Part shown: one piece after another, positions 17,064-24,572 of the stretch
Layout: every line of letters starts with the position of its first letter
How positions within the stretch are numbered: the stretch's first letter is position 1
Assembly: GCA_019358875.1 (NCBI GenBank)
Contig: JAHHIF010000013.1
Span: 88,127 to 152,126 of the forward strand
From: Symplocastrum torsivum CPER-KK1
GTDB taxonomy: Bacteria; Cyanobacteriota; Cyanobacteriia; Cyanobacteriales; Coleofasciculaceae
Direction of reading: 5' to 3'
DNA length: 64,000 nucleotides
Notes under the pieces: generated by a model
What the model saw: the letters and a program-made list of their open reading frames with translations, nothing else
Databases searched by the model: none
Told to the model about the DNA's origin: nothing
Translations under genes and position numbers: made by a program

Positions 17064-17636
17064 TTATGTGAGTAATGCCACGTTTTCATAGAGTTCAGCG
17101 ATCGCGTTATGAAAATTAACGCTAGCGAACGATACATTATCACTTTCCCTGTAGGCAAATGGCACCCAGAAGCCTTCAGCATTGCGTTGGAAACGCTCTA
17201 CACTCATCTGATATTGATTGACAAGGATATATTCTTCTAGAGTTTCTAGAGTTTTGTAATCAGCAAATTTATCTCCTCTGTCAAATGCTTCTGTCTTGCG
17301 AGATAGCACTTCAATAATGAGGCGTGGATAGCGAATAAAATCTTCTGAGGATGTTCTGTCGCGTTCATCACAAGTAACAGCAACATCAGGATAGTAAAAC
17401 GTGTTTGCTGCTTCAATTCTGACTTTCATATCGGTTGAGTAGACAATACAGCCAGTTCTCCGCAGATGGTTATTGAGCAATGTCACCAAATTTCCTGTGA
17501 GAATGACATGAGCTTTACTTGCTCCTGCCATTGCATAAATGTGACCTTGAATATATTCATGCTTAATGGTGCTACTTTCTTCAATTTCCAAATACTCTTC
17601 TGGGGTAAAGTGAGGATAGCTTTTACTAATAGTCAT
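17064..17636 (-). CDS. Uma2 family protein (DUF820)
   Basis: A 190-residue Uma2 protein starting MTISKSYPHFTPEEYLEIEES. The fold motifs are KHEYIQGHIYAMAGA, YYPDVAVTC and PRLIIEVLSRKTEAFDRGDK, matching the PD-(D/E)XK positions. YILVNQYQMSVERFQR is also typical. The start at 17636 is preferred because the frame to 17717 adds an atypical N-terminus. The protein is more canonical than the Uma2 protein at 14612-15262 and not closely similar to it, so the two are not a recent duplication. Function unknown. Confidence 0.87.
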   Translation of the reverse strand: MTISKSYPHFTPEEYLEIEESSTIKHEYIQGHIYAMAGASKAHVILTGNLVTLLNNHLRRTGCIVYSTDMKVRIEAANTFYYPDVAVTCDERDRTSSEDFIRYPRLIIEVLSRKTEAFDRGDKFADYKTLETLEEYILVNQYQMSVERFQRNAEGFWVPFAYRESDNVSFASVNFHNAIAELYENVALLT

Positions 17637-17932
17637 TTGACTTAGCTCCTTGGTCTTGGGAAAATTATGCAGAAAATAGTTAATTAAGCAGGTCTTTGCC
17701 AACCTTGTAAGTGCCAATGAACACGGGCATCTCGTCGCGTTTGACCAGGCTGGAAGCGTAAGTCCTGAGATTATGGATTGCTAACTGGGATTGGGAGAAG
17801 ATTTTCCGTAGGTAATCTTATGGCACAAAGCCAGTAACAACAACTGATTTGCTAGTGTAGTATCTTGTGTAGTTCGCCAAATCACCCGAATTACTGGGAA
17901 ACTGAATTTGGATGAAAAAGAACGTTAAGTAA

Positions 17933-19558
17933 ATGGCGATGTCTACGACAAAGACTGCGTCCTACGCAATTGATTTTGGCACAAGCAACACAGTAATCAC
18001 TCGTTGGAATTCAGCAACAGGACAGCCTGAAACCTTAAGCTTGCCAGGTTTATCACTACAACTGAGTCAGAATCCGCCTTTAGTTCCCAGTTTGCTCTAT
18101 GTAGAACAGGCAAGTCAGGGGAAGGTGATTGTCGGGCAGGCAGTACGTGATAAAGGTCTTGACCTCACTAAAAATCCCCGCTTCTTCCGCAGCTTCAAAC
18201 GTGGGATTGGGGCAGAGATTCAGGGATTTTTACCAGAACTGGATGGAAAAATTATCAGCTTTGAACAAGTTGGGCAATGGTTCCTCACACAAATTATTGA
18301 ACAACTGGAACCGTCACCCGAAACGTTGATCGAATCCCTAATTCTGACTGTGCCTGTTGATAGCTTTGAAGCCTACCGTCATTGGTTGAGTGGAGTCTGC
18401 CAAGTTTTGCCCGTTGAGCAAGTGCGAATATTGGATGAACCAACAGCGGCGGCATTAGGATATGGGGTTGCCGAGGGTGACACCTTACTGGTTGTTGATT
18501 TTGGCGGCGGCACTTTGGATTTATCTCTAGTGCAATTAAATCAGGAGGCTCAAGCGGGTAAAAAGCCATTGGGTTTTATCTTGAAGTGGGGTGAGAAGTT
18601 GCTGGGTGAAAGCGATCGCCAAAAAACCAGGATTGCTCGTGTATTGGCAAAAGCTGGGCAAAATTTGGGAGGGTCGGATATTGATAACTGGCTGGTGGAT
18701 TATTTTGTTGAGACTCAAGGGTTAACGCGATCGCCTCTTACAACCCGGCTTGCAGAACGCTTGAAGATTCAACTCTCCGCGAAGCGATCGGCAACGGAAG
18801 TTTATTTCAATGATGAAACGTTTGAGAGTTATGAGCTGAAACTTGACCAAGATGGTTTTGAAGCCATCCTCAAAGAACACCAGTTTTTTGAGATTTTAGA
18901 CGATAGGATGGCACAACTGTTGCAACAAGGGCGACGCTCCGGAATAGAAGTGTCAGATATTGATGCTGTTTTGTTAGTCGGCGGCACTGCCCAAATTCCA
19001 GCCGTTCAAAATTGGGTCAAGCAATACTTCGACGCTAGCAAAATTCGGAGCGAAAAGCCGTTTGAAGCGATCGCGCAAGGCGCACTTCAGCTTAGTCAAG
19101 GCATTGAAGTTCAGGACTTCTTATACCACAGCTACGGCATCCGCTACTGGGATAGACGTAACAATTGTCACAACTGGCATTCCATCATCAAAGCCGGACA
19201 AGCTTACCCGATGAGTGAATCCGTGGAACTTGTTTTAGGGGCATCCGTAGATAACCAACCAAGCATTGAACTCATTGTCGGAGAGTTGGGGGCGCAAACG
19301 GGTGCTACTGAAGTGTACTTTGATGGGGATCGCTTAATTACTCGTCAGTTGGGCAATGGTCAAACCGCTGTGCAACCTCTTAATGACCGTGACGGGGCAA
19401 GAAATATTGCCCAACTTACCCCCCCTGGAAATCCAGGACGCGATCGCATTAAAATCCAGTTTTCGGTTGATGCCCAACGCTCCCTGCGTCTCACGGTTGA
19501 AGACCTGTTGACCAACCAAACCCTGTTACAAAATCAGATCGTTGCCCAACTTAGCTAG
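17933..19558 (+). CDS. Hsp70-family ATPase (DnaK-like, atypical)
   Basis: A 541-residue protein with the Hsp70/actin-fold ATPase: phosphate-1 AIDFGTSNTV, ILDEPTAAALGYG, phosphate-2 VVDFGGGTLDLSL and adenosine VLLVGGTAQIP. It has a C-terminal beta-sandwich-like region (about 400-541) but no helical lid and no EEVD-like tail, so it is not a true DnaK. A nucleotide-binding segment around LGESDRQKTRIARVLAKAGQNLGGSDIDNWL is present. A related group in cyanobacteria has unknown clients. Two ATGs at 17933 and 17939 are possible. It has no adjacent DnaJ or GrpE gene. Confidence 0.88.
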   Translation: MAMSTTKTASYAIDFGTSNTVITRWNSATGQPETLSLPGLSLQLSQNPPLVPSLLYVEQASQGKVIVGQAVRDKGLDLTKNPRFFRSFKRGIGAEIQGFLPELDGKIISFEQVGQWFLTQIIEQLEPSPETLIESLILTVPVDSFEAYRHWLSGVCQVLPVEQVRILDEPTAAALGYGVAEGDTLLVVDFGGGTLDLSLVQLNQEAQAGKKPLGFILKWGEKLLGESDRQKTRIARVLAKAGQNLGGSDIDNWLVDYFVETQGLTRSPLTTRLAERLKIQLSAKRSATEVYFNDETFESYELKLDQDGFEAILKEHQFFEILDDRMAQLLQQGRRSGIEVSDIDAVLLVGGTAQIPAVQNWVKQYFDASKIRSEKPFEAIAQGALQLSQGIEVQDFLYHSYGIRYWDRRNNCHNWHSIIKAGQAYPMSESVELVLGASVDNQPSIELIVGELGAQTGATEVYFDGDRLITRQLGNGQTAVQPLNDRDGARNIAQLTPPGNPGRDRIKIQFSVDAQRSLRLTVEDLLTNQTLLQNQIVAQLS

Positions 19559-20096
19559 TAGTCTGGTCGATAGTTAAAGTCATTAGGGCTTTTAGAGCAG
19601 AAAGCTAGGTCTTGACCTTTTACCTAAAAGGATGATATTGCAATGTCCAATCAAGGCTAGTTGCCCAAACCCTTTGTAAAACTTGCTTTATCTATCTGTA
19701 TAACGTTTGTATGACGCTTGTACGGCACCAGAACAAGCCTTATGAATAGGTTAAAACCATGTTTTGTCAAAATCTTAATCCTACTTTGGGAAGAGACTGT
19801 TGTTCTCAATGATTCTGTAAACTTCACATGTATCCATAGTAGTGTGACGATTTTGTCAGCCTGTAATACAAACAAATGTAACAACTACAGGCAACTTCTT
19901 TGTGAATCCGGAAGTGTGAAACAAAGCTTAAGTGGGTGCGTCCTTACTAATAACAAAAGTGCTTTGGCATCAGTGCGCTCTGGCAGAAAAAGCAATCTTC
20001 AGGTCATCTCTTGTCAGTTCAACTTAGCAAGATGAATGGCTTAGCTGATAACCGTTAACAAAGCCGCTGACATTTATTGAATGATAGGAGGTGTCG
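19559..20096. other. Long intergenic region without a convincing gene
   Basis: More than 500 bases separate the Hsp70-like gene from a small gene. A short open frame of about 105 codons is possible around 19718-20035 but its composition and Cys/Asn-rich translation do not look like a protein. The region is AT-rich and probably carries regulatory sequence or a small RNA, which I cannot identify. Confidence 0.45.
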
Positions 20097-20192
20097 GTGC
20101 AGGGGTTCATGAATTTACTGAACAAACAAGAACCAGCTAAAGCCAATCAAAAATTTGCCAGTACACGAGAAAGGTGGCTCAGAAAACTGTAG
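20097..20192 (+). CDS. Candidate 31-residue small ORF with strong ribosome-binding site
   Basis: AGGAGGT at 20086-20092 lies five bases before a GTG at 20097. The frame continues for 31 codons (ATG at 20109 inside it) and ends at a TAG, 61 bases before the next small gene. The C-terminal end is basic (RERWLRKL). Strong spacing supports translation, but no homologue is recognised. It could be a leader peptide for the gene at 20254 or an independent small protein. Confidence 0.4.
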   Translation: MQGFMNLLNKQEPAKANQKFASTRERWLRKL

Positions 20193-20253
20193 ATTGCGTT
20201 TGCTCAGAGGTCTTGAATTACCTTTATCTAGCAAGCAAGAGGGGAAATGTACG

Positions 20254-20493
20254 ATGCATTTAATCCGTGAAATTGTTCAACAAGCTTTGATGACTGGTTA
20301 CCTAACAGTGGAGGCAGAAGACCAACTGCGTCAGCTTTTATTAACAAAATATGATTGGGAAGATTTTAGAGCGTTTATTATATTGCAGCACGAGGCGATG
20401 GAAGGTCGAGTTAGGCAAGAGTCCCGTGAATTGCTCAAGTCTAGGCGAATTCCCTGCGGGAGTTTTAAGGATGAAGTAGCGATCGCTTCTTAA
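20254..20493 (+). CDS. Small conserved cyanobacterial hypothetical protein
   Basis: A 79-residue protein from ATG 20254, with a GAGGGGAA ribosome-binding site upstream. MHLIREIVQQALMTGYLTVEAEDQLRQLL is an N-terminal helical pair that I recognise from a common small cyanobacterial family of unknown function. The C-terminus is variable and basic (ELLKSRRIPCGSFKDE). The longer frame starting at 20155 is not likely, since it overlaps the upstream small ORF. Confidence 0.7.
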   Translation: MHLIREIVQQALMTGYLTVEAEDQLRQLLLTKYDWEDFRAFIILQHEAMEGRVRQESRELLKSRRIPCGSFKDEVAIAS

Positions 20494-20635
20494 GCAAAAA
20501 GTGAAGCCGCGTTAGTAGTCTTAAATCACCACTTCTGACCAACTGAGGAATAGAGTAGATCAACCTACGGAATGTGGGAAACTGGATGGCATTGAAGGTA
20601 GCCTTTAATGAATCCTCCTCTTCTAAACGCTAGCT

Positions 20636-21229
20636 GTGGATACCTCTATCTTTATCAAAACCTTTGTGGCTGTCTTTGTCTTAGCAGATGCTTTAGGTAA
20701 TATACCGATTTTATTGGTTCTGACTAAAGGCATGGAGCCGGAGCAAAGGAACAATGTCGTGGATCGAGCTACTATTGTGGCGACTCTGGTACTACTAGGA
20801 TTTGCGTTTGCGGGTAAATGGGTTTTGCAGTACTTGGACATCAGCATGGGATCTTTGCGAATAGCTGGAGGACTGCTTTTGCTCATCATTGCCTTACGGA
20901 TGCTAGAGGGAGAACTCGATACGCCAGTTGTTGAGCAAGGACGTGATGTGGCAATAACCCCACTCGCCTTACCACTGCTAGCCGGTCCTGGAACACTGAC
21001 GACAGTCATGCTATTGATGTCTGAAGCTCCTAATGCTCATATCAGTGTGGTGGTTGGTATTGTATCGGCGATGTTTGTGACCTGGGTAATTGTGCGTCAG
21101 GCAGGTCGCATCGATCCTTGGCTTGGACCAGAAGGCGCGGTCATTATTACTAAGCTTCTAGGTTTTCTCTTAGCGGCATTGGCGGTGGAAATTGGTAGTG
21201 CTGGGATTCGTGAGCTATTTCTTAGCTGA
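20636..21229 (+). CDS. MarC family (UPF0056) integral membrane protein
   Basis: The 197-residue protein has about six hydrophobic helices. ITPLALPLLAGPGTLTTVMLL is the MarC signature, with the early VLADALGNIPILLVLTKG. The GTG at 20636 is the likely start. MarC proteins are found across bacteria and their transport role is not settled; the family was first linked to antibiotic resistance, which later work did not support. It precedes rplU by 180 bases, with its own transcript probable. Confidence 0.87.
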   Translation: MDTSIFIKTFVAVFVLADALGNIPILLVLTKGMEPEQRNNVVDRATIVATLVLLGFAFAGKWVLQYLDISMGSLRIAGGLLLLIIALRMLEGELDTPVVEQGRDVAITPLALPLLAGPGTLTTVMLLMSEAPNAHISVVVGIVSAMFVTWVIVRQAGRIDPWLGPEGAVIITKLLGFLLAALAVEIGSAGIRELFLS

Positions 21230-21408
21230 TGCCCATAATTAAGCAAAATAGATTGACATGTTTTTACTAAATCTAAGATAATAGTAGATTGTGCGCTATT
21301 ACCTGCTCGGATCAGGTGGAGACATAGCAAACGCTGGCAAAGTTGCTCAATAACTTGTATTTGAGACCTTAACCAGCTACCTGTACGGCAATTTATAGGA
21401 CAATCCCA

Positions 21409-21831
21409 ATGAGCTACGCAATTATCGAAACGGGTGGCAAGCAAGTGCGAGTCGAACCCGGTCGCTTTTATGACATTGAGCTGCTGCCAGTCGAAGCCGA
21501 GGAGAGCATAACACTCGAAAGTGTTTTGTTCGTTCAGCACGACGGTGAAGTAACAATTGGTCAACCCTTCGTTGAAGGGGCAACAGTCGAAGGTACGGTG
21601 ATGCGCCACTTTCGCGGTCGCAAAGTCATCGTCTACAAGATGAAGCCGAAGAAAAAGACTCGTAAGAAGCGTGGACACCGCCAGGAAATTACTCGTCTGA
21701 TGATTAACTCCATCAGTATGAATGGTTCTACTTTGGCTTCTGCGGCGGCACAACAAGACGAGACACCAACCGCCTACGAAACGACCGAAGCGCCTACAAC
21801 TGAAGAAACAGCCGAAGCTGCTTCAGAATAG
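21409..21831 (+). CDS. rplU: 50S ribosomal protein L21
   Basis: The 140-residue protein starts [26 protein letters not shown], the standard L21 N-terminus, and contains the conserved core [21 protein letters not shown] that binds 23S rRNA. It is longer than the usual 103 residues because of a Thr/Glu/Ala-rich tail of about 35 residues, common in cyanobacterial L21. It forms an operon with rpmA 29 bases downstream. Confidence 0.96.
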   Translation: MSYAIIETGGKQVRVEPGRFYDIELLPVEAEESITLESVLFVQHDGEVTIGQPFVEGATVEGTVMRHFRGRKVIVYKMKPKKKTRKKRGHRQEITRLMINSISMNGSTLASAAAQQDETPTAYETTEAPTTEETAEAASE

Positions 21832-21860
21832 TAAATATAAAGATACGTCAAGAGGACACT

Positions 21861-22160
21861 ATGGCTCATAAGAAAGGAACTGGTAGTACTCGCAACGGTC
21901 GTGACTCGAATGCCCAACGCCTAGGCGTTAAGCGCTTCGGTGGTCAGGTTGTAAGAGCTGGCAATATTCTAGTCCGTCAGCGCGGGACTAAATTTCATCC
22001 CGGCAACAACGTGGGTGTTGGCAGTGACTACACTCTCTTTGCCCTAATCGATGGCATTGTCACGTTCGAGAGAAAAGGAAAAACCCGTAAGAAGGTAAGT
22101 GTTTACGCCAGAGAAGCGGAAGTAATCGCTGAACCCGAACTCGTTGCTACTGAGGCTTAA
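21861..22160 (+). CDS. rpmA: 50S ribosomal protein L27
   Basis: The 99-residue protein starts [29 protein letters not shown], the classic L27 motif, and contains [15 protein letters not shown] [16 protein letters not shown]27 reaches the peptidyl-transferase centre. The N-terminus carries no leader that needs cleavage, unlike Firmicutes. It is the second gene of the rplU-rpmA operon and is followed by a strong terminator. Confidence 0.97.
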   Translation: MAHKKGTGSTRNGRDSNAQRLGVKRFGGQVVRAGNILVRQRGTKFHPGNNVGVGSDYTLFALIDGIVTFERKGKTRKKVSVYAREAEVIAEPELVATEA

Positions 22161-22202
22161 CTCTCTTGGCATCAGCACTAAACCGTTTGCTGGTAACTCT
22201 AG

Positions 22203-22232
22203 AAGCACCCTATGTGGGTGCTTTCTTTTTTT
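22203..22232 (+). terminator. Rho-independent terminator of rplU-rpmA
   Basis: AAGCACCC (22203-22210) pairs with GGGTGCTT (22216-22223), followed by a T-rich tract to 22232. Confidence 0.9.
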
Positions 22233-22544
22233 AAGGGAATCCTCCGCGCTTAGGCTAGGGCACAACGATAAGGATGAAATTTTCTCCTTCCCAACCCCAG
22301 TCACTAATCCCCAATCCAAATCATATTTAACAGAACGTTACCTATTCTGAGAGTAAGGGGAGAAAACTAGGCTTTAAACTGTTAACACGCCTCCATAGTG
22401 GAGATAGTCTTTTTGTTTCCTGTTTACAAGTAAATTAGTTTTTTAACATTAGCCATGCTCCCAAACCAGTCTGAGTTCGATATGAGAAGCATAGAAACTA
22501 AAGAAGGCGAAATATATGCTCCCTGTGTCTCTCCCAACCGATCA

Positions 22545-23549
22545 ATGCCTCCAGTCTCAAATCGCACTCAGCTAACTCACCGTCCTCGCCGCCTCCGCAG
22601 AACCACTCCACTGCGCCAGATGGTGCGCGAGAATGTTCTGACGACCAATGATTTAATCTACCCTCTGTTTGCTGTACCAGGCAAAGGGTTTGCTCAAGAA
22701 GTTAAATCAATGCCAGGAGTCTACCAACTATCGGTAGACAAAATTGTTGAAGAAGCCAAGCAAGTCTACGATCTTGGCATCCCCTCAATAATTTTGTTTG
22801 GCATTCCTGAAGATAAAGATGTAGACGCAACAGGCGCATGGCATGATTGCGGCATTGTCCAGAAAGCGGCTACGGCAGTGAAAGAAGCCGTCCCGGAGTT
22901 GGTGGTCATCGCCGATACCTGTTTGTGTGAATATACAAGTCATGGTCACTGCGGTTATTTGGAAGTTGGTGATTTAACAGGTCGCGTCCTCAATGACCCA
23001 ACGCTAGAATTACTGAAAAAAACAGCCGTCTCTCAAGTTAAGGCAGGTGCAGATATTATTGCACCATCGGGCATGATGGATGGTTTTGTGCAAGCGATTC
23101 GGGAAGGCTTAGATGAGGCGGGGTTTGAGGATACACCCATCCTTTCCTATGCCGCCAAGTATGCCTCTGCCTACTATGGACCCTTCCGAGATGCTGCTGA
23201 TTCTACACCTCAATTTGGCGATCGCCGCACCTACCAAATGGACCCTGCCAACGTGCGTGAAGCCATCAAGGAAATTGAACTCGATATTGCCGAAGGGGCT
23301 GATATGCTGATGGTCAAACCCGCCTTGGCATACATGGATGTTATCTGCCGTGTTAAGGAAGCAACTAATCTACCCGTTGCCGCCTACAACGTCTCTGGTG
23401 AGTATGCCATGGTGAAAGCCGCTGCCCTCAACGGCTGGATTGATGAAGAGCGTGTTGTAATGGAGACATTACTCGGCTTCAAGCGTGCTGGTGCTGACTT
23501 GATTCTCACCTATCACGCCAAAGATGCCGCCCGTTGGCTGAAAGCGTAG
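22545..23549 (+). CDS. hemB: Porphobilinogen synthase (delta-aminolevulinate dehydratase)
   Basis: HemB condenses two 5-aminolevulinate molecules to porphobilinogen for haem, chlorophyll and bilins. Zinc-site cysteines are in [14 protein letters not shown]. The Schiff-base lysines are in [16 protein letters not shown] and in [12 protein letters not shown]. The C-terminus [13 protein letters not shown] is typical. From ATG 22545 ([21 protein letters not shown]) the length is 334 residues; the open frame goes on to 22455, adding 30 atypical residues, so the later start is preferred. The gene is monocistronic. Confidence 0.93.
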   Translation: MPPVSNRTQLTHRPRRLRRTTPLRQMVRENVLTTNDLIYPLFAVPGKGFAQEVKSMPGVYQLSVDKIVEEAKQVYDLGIPSIILFGIPEDKDVDATGAWHDCGIVQKAATAVKEAVPELVVIADTCLCEYTSHGHCGYLEVGDLTGRVLNDPTLELLKKTAVSQVKAGADIIAPSGMMDGFVQAIREGLDEAGFEDTPILSYAAKYASAYYGPFRDAADSTPQFGDRRTYQMDPANVREAIKEIELDIAEGADMLMVKPALAYMDVICRVKEATNLPVAAYNVSGEYAMVKAAALNGWIDEERVVMETLLGFKRAGADLILTYHAKDAARWLKA

Positions 23550-24021
23550 AAGTATAGTACTGCTTAGTATCGAGTAAAAAATCATTTCTGATTCTTGTTC
23601 TAAGCAGCTACAGATTAGACTGCTTGCAAAAGCTAGAGAAAAGGGGAAAGGGATGACAGATTCCTTTCCCCTTTCCCCGTACTTGGAGCAAAAAGTCTAT
23701 TACACCTCGTGGTAGGCACGCTCACAGATCACGTTTAACCAGAAGTTGGAATTCTGGATTAGAACTTATGCTGTTTGAGTTCAGGTTAATTTCAACGTTA
23801 AATTGCTCAATTTGTCGCTTTAGCAATTCAGAAAATAGGTTTGAGAGAATTTTATTATGTAGCGTCGCACGTATTCTTTGATTGCTCCCCCCCCTTACAT
23901 AAAAACTGATCTCATGGAATGGTTCTTCTCGTACAGCCTAAAAAAATTCCGTAGAATAATACCCAGGCTGTGTATTTCCTAATATGCTTACCTGGTTTTT
24001 GCTGTCTACGTTTGAAGTGCT
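23550..24021. other. Intergenic region with GGGGAAAGG inverted repeat
   Basis: AAAGGGGAAAGG (23640-23651) and CCTTTCCCCTTT (23663-23674) form a 12-bp hairpin without a T-run, possibly ending hemB transcription. The remainder holds no gene and contains a run of C residues at about 23886-23895. The promoter for the unknown gene/SNF2 operon must lie near its right end. Confidence 0.5.
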
Positions 24022-24567
24022 ATGGAATTTGCCACGATCAGCACGATCAGCTTCCTCGGAATACATCGCTTTGAGAATGGTGCTGCTATCCGTGGAGCAG
24101 TGTTGGTAACTGATAGAGAAACGAAGCCTCTAGAATTTCGAGTAACAGCGCCTATTCGTCCTGATAAGCTCCAAAAGATACTCTATGGTGAGCTTTTGGA
24201 TGAGCATATGTCTGTAGAACTGATTGGCTTACCTCTTCTGAATGCTCTCCAGCAAAAGCCTAACCTGATTATCGTCCAAGATATCTTGTTTCTGGGCATG
24301 AATGCTAAGCAAGAGATTCCGACAATTCTCATGCTGAAAGAAGATAAACATCTCCTCAATACACGGGCTTCGACCCAACCACTCAATTCACCAGATTCTG
24401 GTCATCCTCCAGTTAAATTTCATACTTCTGGTCAATTCGAGCCAAAGTTGACAGAGATTTCACAGCAGTTGCAATCAATCTTTTGCAGCAGGGACTTAAT
24501 GGAGCCGTTCGTTCGTCTCACTGAGGCATGTACAGACGCGCATAGTCGTAAAGTGGGCGACAGCTAA
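24022..24567 (+). CDS. Unknown protein encoded with SNF2 helicase
   Basis: The 181-residue soluble protein begins MEFATISTISFLGIHRFENG. Its first 115 residues are a compact alpha/beta domain (AAIRGAVLVTDRETKPLEF, LQKILYGELLDEHM, LNALQQKPNLIIVQDILFLGM). The remainder (115-181) is a more polar linker and helix. No nuclease or helicase motif is apparent. Its stop lies five bases before the start of the large SNF2 gene, so the two are surely co-transcribed and probably work together. It may act as a specificity or regulatory subunit, but this is inference. Confidence 0.75.
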   Translation: MEFATISTISFLGIHRFENGAAIRGAVLVTDRETKPLEFRVTAPIRPDKLQKILYGELLDEHMSVELIGLPLLNALQQKPNLIIVQDILFLGMNAKQEIPTILMLKEDKHLLNTRASTQPLNSPDSGHPPVKFHTSGQFEPKLTEISQQLQSIFCSRDLMEPFVRLTEACTDAHSRKVGDS

Positions 24568-24572
24568 CACCT

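Noticed and set aside
19718..20035. 105-codon frame in the long spacer after the Hsp70-like gene
   Set aside because: Poor start context, Asn/Cys/Ser-rich composition and no domain; AT-rich spacer is a better explanation.
21230..21408. Ribosomal protein L21 RNA leader element
   Set aside because: I see no clear conserved hairpin, and known L21 leaders are described in other phyla.
21097..21756. 219-codon antisense frame across marC and rplU
   Set aside because: It spans two unrelated plus-strand genes and their spacer, so it cannot be a real gene with separate constraint.
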